NCBI GenBank assembly: GCA_947499955.1
Contig: CANMQI010000001.1
Span: 620,001-684,000, forward strand
Source of the DNA: an uncultured Granulosicoccus sp.
GTDB lineage: Bacteria > Pseudomonadota > Gammaproteobacteria > Granulosicoccales > Granulosicoccaceae
Direction of reading: 5' to 3'
DNA: 64,000 nt
The notes under the pieces: generated by a model
Seen by the model: the letters and a program-made list of their open reading frames with translations, nothing else
What the model was told of the DNA's origin: nothing
Databases searched by the model: none
Translations under genes and position numbers: made by a program
In this document: positions 7,107-15,209 of the stretch, piece after piece
How positions within the stretch are numbered: the stretch's first letter is position 1
How the letters are laid out: each line of letters starts with the position of its first letter

Positions 7107-9521
7107 TCAGTCTCGTCGCCTGGCATGGCGACGCCTGGCAGCCAGTACAGACAGGAAACCCAGCAGGTAGACAGACACACTGCCGCCACCGCCGGATGGT
7201 GTGGCAACGTTCTCGTCACCCGCAGCGGTGAGCCCATCGTCCGCTGGCCTGTCAGCCGCGTCGGACGTCTCCGCCACTGTATCGATCCAGCTGAGCATCT
7301 GCTCGACCGAGTCCCGGGTCAGTGCCGCGCTGGCAGGGCTGCCTGCCAGGCAAAGCTCATCGGCAATACACAGATCCAGCGCATGTTCACCTTCTGCAAT
7401 CAGATGTAACTGACTACCGTCGGTTCCACACTGGAGAATCCGGCGCAATTCCAGGGTGGCCGACGGTGCAACCACCGGCGTATCCGGAGAGATACCTGCC
7501 AGCGCATTGCACAGGCGTACCGATTGCCGATACGGCAACACCGTGTCCTGCTCGCCATGTAGAAGAAAGAATGGTGGCAATGGTTTGGGCGGACGGCTGG
7601 CCGAGTCGACCAGAACACGCGCGGGTAGCGAATTGCGCTGAATCAGCGCCGACCCCACATCCAGAGTATCCAGTGTCTGCCCCAGTACGGCTTCCAGAAT
7701 GCGTTGGCCGGTCTCGGTATCGATCTGCCCCGCCAGCAATTGGCGCGCGAAGTCGGCGAAATCCACCGGCGCATAGAACAACACGGCACTGGCAATTTCC
7801 GCTGCCCGCTCCACGGCCAGCACCCCGGCCAGATGACCCCCGGCTGATTGACCGAAGAGCACCGGTTTGCCACTGACCCCGTAGTGCGATGCGTTATGCA
7901 GTACCCAGGTCAGCGCATCACTGGCATCCTGCAGCACCTGCTCGAGCGTCGCGTTATTGCAGGCCATCGTCCCTTCTGTATCACTGATGAGGCGATAGAA
8001 CGGTGCGAAGACCACAAAGCCCTGATCGACCAGCTGTGCGGCAAACGATTCGATACCCAGCGCGCCGGACGAACGATGTTGCCAACTGCCCCCATGAAAG
8101 GCGATCAGCGGTCGAAGCCCCGAGTTACGTGCTGGCTGCCCCTCAACAGTCGGCAGTGGAGCATGGATGCGCATCTCCAATTCACACTGACCCATGTCGG
8201 TTGCGACGCTCTTGTAATTCATCCGTTGCGTGAAGGGTTGCAGTTTGCCACCGAGTGGTACGGCACCGATATCGAACCGCGTGCCGGGAGACAGTGTCCA
8301 GCGTTCCAGTTGATCGCTGAACGAAGCTGCGTTCCCCAGTCGCTGGGTGTCGAAGGCTTCACGGCAGAAGTCCAGGGTAGTGCTTGCCTGAAAATCCATG
8401 GCCAGCTGACAGGCCGCGTCGGTGTACCAGGTCGTGGCGTTGACCTGTTCGATCTGCCCTGCATCCTCTGGTCCGGCAATGGCCGGAATCTGTACCGCGG
8501 AGCATCCTGCCTCATCCAGGGTATAAACGGGCTGATGCGGCAACGCCACCTGCAGGCTACCGGCGGCCTCACACTGGGCAGCGTTGCCAACGAGCTCTTC
8601 CAGCCGCGCATCGTCTCCCAGAATCAGTGCCGCCAGCAATTCCAGCCGATGGGTTCGCAGATAGCCCAATGACAGGGAAAAATCGCCGTCGGGTGACAGC
8701 TGGGTATACAGGCGATTGACTTGCTCATCGGACGGATCCGGCAGATCTACCACCAGCGCCCCGTTGTCCAGTTCGGCATCCAGCGCTGCCAGCAAGTCCT
8801 GTTGCAGCTGCGCCACCATGCGCGTGACCTCGTTCTGATCCAGAGCGTCATCGATCTCGTCTTCCAGAACACTCTCCAGCACATCACGCAGCAGCGAATC
8901 ATCCACATCAGCCCGGATGTCGTGCCGGATCAGATTGCCGCTCAAACTGATGTCAGGACGCAGGACCAGGCGTTGTCGGTCGCTCTCCAGCACCGGGTTG
9001 AGCTGTAGAACCAATGCCATGGACAAGGACGCAGTGCCGCTGGCATTGAAGCTGAAACTGTCACTTGCCAGCTCCTGACAACCTCCCAGGCGAAAACCGA
9101 TGACCTGCTTCGCCCGGCCGTGTGCCGCGATCTGCACATCCCATTCCAGCTCCAGACTGATGGGCTGGTCAATGGACTCCAGTGACAGGTACAGACGCGT
9201 ATCCGATGCCAGGGTGACGTTGGTGTTCAGGCTTCGCACCTCGGTGCGGTTGCAACTGTTACTGGCCACCAGATTACTGGCCGAATCGCTGAACAACAGC
9301 TCACCTTCGCGCAGGGTCAGATCGGCTGCGGCCAGCTCGTCACGAATCTTCTGCAGTACCAGTTTCTGAATGGCATCAGGTTCACTGTCCAGCCGCTCGA
9401 TGGCACTACCCAGCTCTCCCACACTGACCTGCAAGGGCTCGGCGCCAAGCGGCGTCATGATGCCGGACAAGCCCAGACTGATGGCAGTCAGACACGCGAA
9501 TCGACGGTAATTGCTGCGAAT
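7107..9521 (-). CDS. Secreted alpha/beta-hydrolase (esterase-like) with GlyGly-CTERM-type tail, probable ATT start
   Basis: Large exported hydrolase of 804 residues if it starts at the ATT at 9521. Starting there gives a complete signal peptide (MRSNYRRFACLTAIS, then a hydrophobic run to PLGA), and GGAG lies 8 bases before the ATT. The first later canonical start, TTG at 9470, would cut the signal peptide. Residues about 30-450 match nothing I recognise. The hydrolase domain follows: oxyanion HGGSW (about 476), nucleophile GQSAG (Ser about 559), Asp in HGEQD (about 659) and His in GEHAL (about 713). The tail is a Gly-rich GGGGS, one membrane segment and an Arg-rich end, as in GlyGly-CTERM proteins handled by rhombosortase. 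The substrate is unknown. It converges on doeA, 34 bp away. Confidence 0.8.
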   Translation of the reverse strand: MRSNYRRFACLTAISLGLSGIMTPLGAEPLQVSVGELGSAIERLDSEPDAIQKLVLQKIRDELAAADLTLREGELLFSDSASNLVASNSCNRTEVRSLNTNVTLASDTRLYLSLESIDQPISLELEWDVQIAAHGRAKQVIGFRLGGCQELASDSFSFNASGTASLSMALVLQLNPVLESDRQRLVLRPDISLSGNLIRHDIRADVDDSLLRDVLESVLEDEIDDALDQNEVTRMVAQLQQDLLAALDAELDNGALVVDLPDPSDEQVNRLYTQLSPDGDFSLSLGYLRTHRLELLAALILGDDARLEELVGNAAQCEAAGSLQVALPHQPVYTLDEAGCSAVQIPAIAGPEDAGQIEQVNATTWYTDAACQLAMDFQASTTLDFCREAFDTQRLGNAASFSDQLERWTLSPGTRFDIGAVPLGGKLQPFTQRMNYKSVATDMGQCELEMRIHAPLPTVEGQPARNSGLRPLIAFHGGSWQHRSSGALGIESFAAQLVDQGFVVFAPFYRLISDTEGTMACNNATLEQVLQDASDALTWVLHNASHYGVSGKPVLFGQSAGGHLAGVLAVERAAEIASAVLFYAPVDFADFARQLLAGQIDTETGQRILEAVLGQTLDTLDVGSALIQRNSLPARVLVDSASRPPKPLPPFFLLHGEQDTVLPYRQSVRLCNALAGISPDTPVVAPSATLELRRILQCGTDGSQLHLIAEGEHALDLCIADELCLAGSPASAALTRDSVEQMLSWIDTVAETSDAADRPADDGLTAAGDENVATPSGGGGSVSVYLLGFLSVLAARRRHARRRD

Positions 9522-9529
9522 GACATCAT

Positions 9530-9533
9530 CTCC
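9530..9533 (-). promoter_or_regulatory. Shine-Dalgarno GGAG supporting the ATT start
   Basis: Reading the minus strand, GGAG is followed by eight bases and then ATT at 9521. An in-frame TGA at 9539-9537 limits how far upstream the gene can begin, and no ATG, GTG or TTG lies between that stop and the TTG at 9470. Confidence 0.5.
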
Positions 9534-9718
9534 CGATCATGCCGGAACACAAATGGCCTCACGTGCTACCAAAAATTGCAGGGTTCACAGGCAATCGAGG
9601 CCTTTGCCCGGCTGGTGACTGAGAATAACAGCGACGTCAAGGTTGTGCACGGCCTCTGGTACGCTTGAGCCAATTCACCATGGCTCACCCGTCGAGCCAC
9701 GACGGATGAGCTTGCCAG

Positions 9719-10522
9719 TCAGTGTACGTGACCGCCGGACAAGGGCGAACCGTCCGAATTGTAGAAACCGGATGCACCATGCTGAACGAACCCCAGCTTG
9801 ATCATCTTCATCAGAAAGGGGTCGGATTCATTGTCACCCACATCGGCATAATCGGTGGCTGCATAATCATCGAATGCGTGCAGCGTAGCGTCCACCAGCG
9901 CCTTGTCGCTGCGCAGGACTTCCAGTTGCCACCGGGTAATCCGACGCTGACCCAGTGAGTCGGCCTTGCGGACCTGGTAGCTTTCGACCAGTTGCAATTC
10001 CGGTAACCAGCTCAGGCTCACTGATGAGAACGGGTCAGGCTTGCCGCTCTTGCCAACGGGGGTGAATTCATAGGTTTCGGTTTTCATGCAACCTTCCCCT
10101 TGCGTGCCCGTCAACGACATGGCGTCGATCTGACTCTGCGTGATCCAGCGCGAGCGTGACTCCCAGTCTCTGGACCCCTTGCCACCATTGATATCGAAGG
10201 CATCGTATTCGATGGCTCGCTGGTCAGCGGTAAAGTAGCGAACCGGCTTCAGATAACCATTGCTCGTCAGAGTCCACTGATCGGCCAGATTCCGCTCGGG
10301 ATAGTGGTACAGCACACGACTGCCTGCTCGCCAGAACTCCAGAGTCACATCCTGCCTGCCGTTCGAGGAGACCGTATAGCTGGCCCCCAGTGCCTGGCGG
10401 AGCTCGTCGCACGATGCCGGCGCTTCTTCTGCCAGTACGGTGCTCGACGATGCAAACACCATGGCCAGAGTCAGAGCGCCCGCAATGCATGCGGGCGTCC
10501 GTTCAGGAATCCAGGCTGTCAA
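9719..10522 (-). CDS. Secreted protein of unknown function, coupled to alkaline phosphatase
   Basis: The 267-residue product has a signal peptide (hydrophobic core GALTLAMVFASSSTVLA, cleavage near LA-EE) and no recognised domain. It contains few cysteines (SCDEL, EGCMK) that could form one disulfide. Its chain is rich in Trp, Tyr and charged residues, suggesting a compact beta-rich periplasmic protein. The TTG start overlaps the TGA stop of the phosphatase gene (TTGA), so translation is probably coupled. The C-terminus ends in a small His-containing tail (GGHVH). Its role is likely tied to phosphate scavenging because of the operon, but no reaction can be assigned. Confidence 0.75.
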   Translation of the reverse strand: MTAWIPERTPACIAGALTLAMVFASSSTVLAEEAPASCDELRQALGASYTVSSNGRQDVTLEFWRAGSRVLYHYPERNLADQWTLTSNGYLKPVRYFTADQRAIEYDAFDINGGKGSRDWESRSRWITQSQIDAMSLTGTQGEGCMKTETYEFTPVGKSGKPDPFSSVSLSWLPELQLVESYQVRKADSLGQRRITRWQLEVLRSDKALVDATLHAFDDYAATDYADVGDNESDPFLMKMIKLGFVQHGASGFYNSDGSPLSGGHVH

Positions 10523-12174
10523 TTGAGTGCACCCAGGGCGCTATTGGCCTTGCCGATCAGATCCGCGGCATAGTCCATCGCATGAAAGATCTGGTTCTGC
10601 TCCAGCGTACCGGTCAGCAGAGAGGCGGCGGGACCTTGCGAGTAGATGCCGACATCTTCACCGGCATGGGTCTCGGAACCCAGCGGTATCAGGGCTTCCT
10701 GATGGAACCCGGGAGTCGTGGTGTCCACCAGCGTCAGATCCTGACGGCCGTTGGCGGCAGGCAGATCGTAGCCGGCGTCGGCATTGGTTTCACCTTCCAG
10801 ATTGCGGAAACCCAGTCCATTGGCATAACCCAGCGTGGTGTAGGGAAGATCATCCGCTGCCAGCGAAGGCTCATCGGAACCCACCGCGATCACCTTGCCC
10901 AGAATCGGATTACCACGCTTCGGGTAACCGGCAATGGTGAACACATGGCTGTGATCGGCAGTCACGATGATCAGTGTCTCGGTCGGGTCTGTGGCGTCCA
11001 TGGCGGCCTGAACCGCGGCGGCAAACTCGATCGTGTCCGTCAGCGCACCGGAGGCATTGCCTGCGTGATGAGCATGGTCGATACGGCCTGATTCGACACT
11101 GAGAAAGAACCCCTTGTCGTTGTTGTCCAGCACCGCGATGGCCTTCTCGGTCATCTCCGTCAGGCTCGGTTCACCGGCAATATCATTGCCGCGATCTGCC
11201 TCGTACTGCATGTGCGACTCGTTGAACAGACCCAGTACATGCGATGTCACTTCCGGATCGATGGCATCGAAACCTGCCTGGTCCATGACGTAACTGCCAT
11301 CGGTATACAGGCGTGTCCATTCTGCCGTCAGATCCCGCTCGTCAGTGCGGTCACCTTCGGTCTCGCTACTGGCATCGCTGCTGTTGAAGCTGACATCCCG
11401 GGGCAGGAAATGACGTCGACCACCGCCAAACATGACTTCCAGGCCATCGACATCCAGACCGTTATAGCGAGCTTCCAGGCGGGCTTCGAAATTGACCAGC
11501 TGTGAGGCGATGTCTTCGCATCCGGCAGCGAGCGCCTCCTCCGGCATGTCGGATACATCCTCCCAATTGCGATCTGCCGATTTGGCGTAGGTTGAAGCCG
11601 GGGTCGCATGGGTAATCCGCGCCGTGGATACCACGCCGGTGGACATGCCAGCCATTTCAGCCAGCTCCAGTGCCGTGACCAGCTCGTTGCCGGCGACGGT
11701 CGAGCAATCACCGCGAACGATGTTCTCGCCCACGCCGATGACACCGACATCCGTTTTCACACCACTCATCAGAGCCGTCATGGTGCCGGCAGAATCCGGC
11801 GTCTGAGCATCGACGTTATAGGTCTTGGCAAGACCCACATGGGGCATATCACCGAAACTGAGCGTATTTTCCTCGCCCTGCTCGCCACGCTGCTGTCCTT
11901 CCAGAATGCGAGCGGCGGTGACTGTGGAAATACCCATGCCATCACCGACAAACAGAATGACGTTCTTCGCAGCCCCACGTGTCTCGGCGTAGTCCTGTGC
12001 GTCAGCGACACTGGCGGCGGCCTGTACGAACCAGTCGTTGCTGGTGGTATTGCTCAGCAGTGCAGCTTCGGCACCTGTGGTGTCGTCATCCTGCGGTGAG
12101 GCATCATCGTCATCACTACAGGCTGCCAGAGTCATCGCTGCCAACAGTGACAGGGTCATCAATCGAATGTTCAT
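10519..12174 (-). CDS. Alkaline phosphatase, PhoA family, predicted lipoprotein
   Basis: Hydrolyses phosphate monoesters outside the cytoplasm. It has 551 residues. The N-terminus carries a lipobox (LAAC, Cys19), followed by a run of Asp, so the enzyme is probably lipid-anchored. The phosphatase core shows the metal-site Asp in FVGDGMG, the nucleophile in TPDSAGTMTA (Ser128), and metal ligands in IDHAHHAGNA and TADHSH. It is closely similar along its length to the phosphatase encoded immediately upstream; for example SADRNWEDVSDMPE and GGGRRHFLP are shared. The two genes are 25 bp apart in one orientation, so this is a tandem duplication in which one copy became a lipoprotein. Confidence 0.9.
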   Translation of the reverse strand: MNIRLMTLSLLAAMTLAACSDDDDASPQDDDTTGAEAALLSNTTSNDWFVQAAASVADAQDYAETRGAAKNVILFVGDGMGISTVTAARILEGQQRGEQGEENTLSFGDMPHVGLAKTYNVDAQTPDSAGTMTALMSGVKTDVGVIGVGENIVRGDCSTVAGNELVTALELAEMAGMSTGVVSTARITHATPASTYAKSADRNWEDVSDMPEEALAAGCEDIASQLVNFEARLEARYNGLDVDGLEVMFGGGRRHFLPRDVSFNSSDASSETEGDRTDERDLTAEWTRLYTDGSYVMDQAGFDAIDPEVTSHVLGLFNESHMQYEADRGNDIAGEPSLTEMTEKAIAVLDNNDKGFFLSVESGRIDHAHHAGNASGALTDTIEFAAAVQAAMDATDPTETLIIVTADHSHVFTIAGYPKRGNPILGKVIAVGSDEPSLAADDLPYTTLGYANGLGFRNLEGETNADAGYDLPAANGRQDLTLVDTTTPGFHQEALIPLGSETHAGEDVGIYSQGPAASLLTGTLEQNQIFHAMDYAADLIGKANSALGALN

Positions 12175-12199
12175 TATCGTCTATATCCTGTGTATCGGT

Positions 12200-13816
12200 T
12201 CAGTTGCTGACGCTGGCTGGAAAACTCTGAGTCGTCAATTCCAGGGCTTGGTCAATGACATGAAAGATGAGGTTCTGCTCGATCACGCCATTGACGCGAT
12301 AGGCTCCCGGACCACTTGCATGCAAGGCGACATCTTCACCGGCATGTGTCTCTGACCCCAGGGGAATCAGCGTTTCCTGATGGAAGCCCGGTGTCTGAGT
12401 GTCCACGACAGACAGATCCTGACGGCCGGCGGCAACATCCAGATCGTAGCCCGCATCGGCATCCGTCTCGGCACCCAGGTTGCGAAAACCCGGACCATTG
12501 CTGTAACCCAGGGTTGTATAGGGAAAACCATCTCCGGCAAGACTGGGTTCGGTATCACCCACGGCGACCACCTTGCCCAGAATCGGATTACCACGCTTGG
12601 GATAACCGGCGATGGTGAACACATGACCATGGTCAGCAGTCACCATGATCAAGGTCTCGCTCGGGTCCGTCGCCGCATAGGCGGCCTGGACAGCGTTGGA
12701 CAGTTCGATCGTGTCGTTCAAGGCATTGTAGGCATTGCCCGCATGGTGGGCATGGTCGATCCGGCCCGATTCCACGGTCAGGAAAAATCCCTTGTCATTC
12801 TGTTGCAACAGCTCGATGGCCTTGCCCGTCATCTGGCTCAGTGAAGGTTCACCGGCGATATCATTGCCGCGATCCGCCTCGTACTGCATATGCGATTCGT
12901 TGAACAGACCCAGTACCGGGCTTGCAGAATTGTCCAGTGCATCGAACTCTGCCTGATCAATGACGTAGCGGCCTTCCGGATACTGTGCTTGCCATTCAAC
13001 GACCAGATTGCGCTCATCACTGCGATCACCTTCGACCTCACTGGCGGCATCAACACTGTTGGCCGCGGCATCGTTCGGCAGGAAATGCCGACGCCCGCCG
13101 CCGAAGACGACTTCCATGCCATCGACATCGGCACCGGGGAACCGCGCCTCCAGATTGGCTTCGAAATTGATCAATTGCGAGGCAATATCCTCGCAACCCG
13201 CATCGATGGCCGCTTCGGGCATATCCGACACATCCTCCCAGTTGCGATCGGCCGATTTGGCATAGGTCGCTGCCGGGGTTGCGTGTGTAATGCGAGCCGT
13301 ACTGATGATTCCGGTGGAAAGTCCCTTGAGTTCGGCCAGTTCGAGTGCCGTGACCACCTCGTTGCCAGCGACGCTTGAACAGTCGCCGCGTACGATATCT
13401 TCATCCACCCCGATGACGCCGACATCGGTCTTGATACCGGAGATCATGGCCGTCATCGTGCCGGCCGAATCCGGCGTCTGTGCATCCACATTGTATGTCT
13501 TGACCAGCGAGGTATAGGGGAAGCGCTCAAAACTCAGATACCCCTCTTCACCCGGCTTGCCATCACGTTGTCCAGCCAGAATTCTGGCGGCGGTCAGCGT
13601 CGATACGCCCATGCCATCACCGACGAACAGAATGACGTTCTTCGCCGTGTCGCCTGTCTGCCGTTGCAGGCGTTGTGATTGCACGGCCTGAGCGTCGGTA
13701 AACCAGGGGCTGTTTGCCTGCGCTTCGGGTACGGCCTGTGCATACGCCTGAGTGGATAAGGTCAATGCGGTGGCAAGGGCACTCATGCCCGAGGCCAGTG
13801 GTATTCTGGTTTTCAT
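12200..13816 (-). CDS. Alkaline phosphatase, PhoA family, periplasmic or secreted
   Basis: Second phosphomonoesterase, 538 residues from the ATG at 13816. That start gives a classic signal peptide with cleavage at AYA-QA after residue 26, and AAGGA lies upstream. A longer frame to 13942 would put unrelated residues before the signal peptide, so I rejected it. The nucleophile is Ser117 in DAQTPDSAGT. The metal-site motifs FVGDGMG, IDHAHHAGNA and TADHGH are intact. It is the first gene of the phosphatase operon and would be driven from the 175-bp region shared with the divergent efflux genes. A candidate PHO box lies 45 bp before its start. Confidence 0.9.
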   Translation of the reverse strand: MKTRIPLASGMSALATALTLSTQAYAQAVPEAQANSPWFTDAQAVQSQRLQRQTGDTAKNVILFVGDGMGVSTLTAARILAGQRDGKPGEEGYLSFERFPYTSLVKTYNVDAQTPDSAGTMTAMISGIKTDVGVIGVDEDIVRGDCSSVAGNEVVTALELAELKGLSTGIISTARITHATPAATYAKSADRNWEDVSDMPEAAIDAGCEDIASQLINFEANLEARFPGADVDGMEVVFGGGRRHFLPNDAAANSVDAASEVEGDRSDERNLVVEWQAQYPEGRYVIDQAEFDALDNSASPVLGLFNESHMQYEADRGNDIAGEPSLSQMTGKAIELLQQNDKGFFLTVESGRIDHAHHAGNAYNALNDTIELSNAVQAAYAATDPSETLIMVTADHGHVFTIAGYPKRGNPILGKVVAVGDTEPSLAGDGFPYTTLGYSNGPGFRNLGAETDADAGYDLDVAAGRQDLSVVDTQTPGFHQETLIPLGSETHAGEDVALHASGPGAYRVNGVIEQNLIFHVIDQALELTTQSFPASVSN

Positions 13817-13860
13817 GACGACGATGGTCCTTGAATGTGCGCGCAGCCTGCCATTCCAGC

Positions 13861-13878
13861 GTGAAACTATCGTGACAG
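13861..13878 (-). promoter_or_regulatory. Candidate PHO box (PhoB site)
   Basis: On the minus strand the sequence is CTGTCAC-GATA-GTTTCAC: two 7-base direct repeats separated by four bases. This is the architecture of the PhoB site, whose E. coli repeat is CTGTCAT; I count 12 of 18 matches to a typical box. It lies 45 bp before the first phosphatase gene, the right place for phosphate-starvation control. A matching -10 element is not obvious. Confidence 0.5.
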
Positions 13879-13991
13879 GCGAAGGTCGGAGCCACAGAGC
13901 ACCGCCCCGTCTGTTCCGAATACAACTTGTTACATCCAGCAAGCCTGGCTTTTGTCATGATTATCAAACAACGCATGAGAATTTCACAAGC

Positions 13992-15209
13992 ATGAAATCC
14001 TGGAAATTCGGCGGCCTGGCCGCGATTGTCGTCATCGCAGCAGCCTCATTCTGGTGGTTTCAGACACAGGACATGACGGGCTCTGACGAGGCGCAAACAG
14101 CAACAGGCGGCGCCGGCAACAATGGCCGTGGGAACGGAGGTCCGGGATCCGGCCCCGGTGGCAGGGGCCAGGGGGCCTCACTGGTGGTGGTGCGGCCGGT
14201 GGTGGACGCCATCATCAACGATCGCCTGAAGGCGGTCGGCAACGGCACCGCCCTCGCCTCGGTCAGCGTGGTCCCTCTGTCCAGCGGCCTGCTTACCGAT
14301 GTACTGGTGAAATCCGGCCAGCGCGTCAGCAAGGGCGATATCCTGGCCCTGCTCGATGACGACGAACAGAGTCTGGCCCGCGACCGAGCTGCCCGCACCG
14401 CCGAAAATGCAGCTGTGGAAGAGGCTCGCCTGGCCAAACTCTATCGCACTCGCACCACGACCGAAGCCGAACTGATCCGGACGCGAGCCGATCTGGCCGA
14501 TGCCAACCTGGCGCTGCGCGAGGCAGAACTGGCACTGGCTCGCAGAAAGATCGCAGCCCCCATTGACGGCATTGTCGGCCTGGTTGCCGTGGACTCCGGT
14601 AACTATGTCACGACCCAGTCCGAGATCGTCACCATCGACAATCGCGAAACCATCGTGCTCGAATTCTGGGTACCTGAGCGCTTTGCCAACCAGATCGCCG
14701 TGGGGCAGCCCATCGAGGCCACCGCACAATCCAACCCTTCGCGCGTTCATCACGGTCTCATCACCGGCATCAGCAGTCGCGTCGAGAGTGACAGCCGAAC
14801 GCTGCCTGTCGAGGCGCAACTGGACAACTCGGACGACAGACTGCGACCGGGCATGTCGTTCAATCTGACGCTGGCCTTCAATGGCGAGACCTACCCCGCC
14901 GTTGACCCTCTGGCCATCCAATGGGATTCCACCGGCTCCTTTGTCTGGCGAATCCGCGATGACAAGGCAGAACGCATTCCCGTACAGATCATTCAACGCA
15001 ACCCCGAGTCGGTCCTGGTGTCCAGCGAGCTGGTGGCGGGCGACGATGTGGTCACCGAAGGGCTGCTGACTCTGCGACCCGGCGCTCAGGTAAGAATTCA
15101 GGGTGCCGCGCGTGGCAACCCCGACAGACAGGGCCCCGACAACAGAGCGCCGGCCGGGGAAAACACGGCATCGGCTGACAAGGCCGCAACCGGGGCTGCA
15201 AGACCGTGA
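13992..15209 (+). CDS. RND efflux periplasmic adaptor (membrane fusion protein)
   Basis: Links the inner-membrane pump to an outer-membrane channel. From the ATG at 13992 the protein has 405 residues. It opens with one membrane anchor (FGGLAAIVVIAAASFWWF), then a Gly/Asn-rich flexible stretch at about residues 36-58. The lipoyl-like half (VLVKSGQRVSKGDILALLDD), an alpha-hairpin rich in Ala/Arg/Glu and the second half (RKIAAPIDGIVG) follow, then beta-barrel and membrane-proximal domains. There is no lipobox. A longer frame exists upstream but runs into the phosphatase signal-peptide region on the other strand. The stop overlaps the pump start (GTGA), so the two are coupled. No outer-membrane factor gene is nearby. 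Confidence 0.9.
   Translation: MKSWKFGGLAAIVVIAAASFWWFQTQDMTGSDEAQTATGGAGNNGRGNGGPGSGPGGRGQGASLVVVRPVVDAIINDRLKAVGNGTALASVSVVPLSSGLLTDVLVKSGQRVSKGDILALLDDDEQSLARDRAARTAENAAVEEARLAKLYRTRTTTEAELIRTRADLADANLALREAELALARRKIAAPIDGIVGLVAVDSGNYVTTQSEIVTIDNRETIVLEFWVPERFANQIAVGQPIEATAQSNPSRVHHGLITGISSRVESDSRTLPVEAQLDNSDDRLRPGMSFNLTLAFNGETYPAVDPLAIQWDSTGSFVWRIRDDKAERIPVQIIQRNPESVLVSSELVAGDDVVTEGLLTLRPGAQVRIQGAARGNPDRQGPDNRAPAGENTASADKAATGAARP

Noticed and set aside
7848-8672. 274-codon plus-strand frame inside the secreted hydrolase gene
   Set aside because: The minus-strand frame has a catalytic triad, signal peptide and sorting tail; the plus-strand frame has none of these.
13752-13991. N-terminal extension of the RND adaptor by 80 residues
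   Set aside because: The extension overlaps the start of the divergent phosphatase gene and would bury the membrane anchor that begins right after the ATG at 13992.
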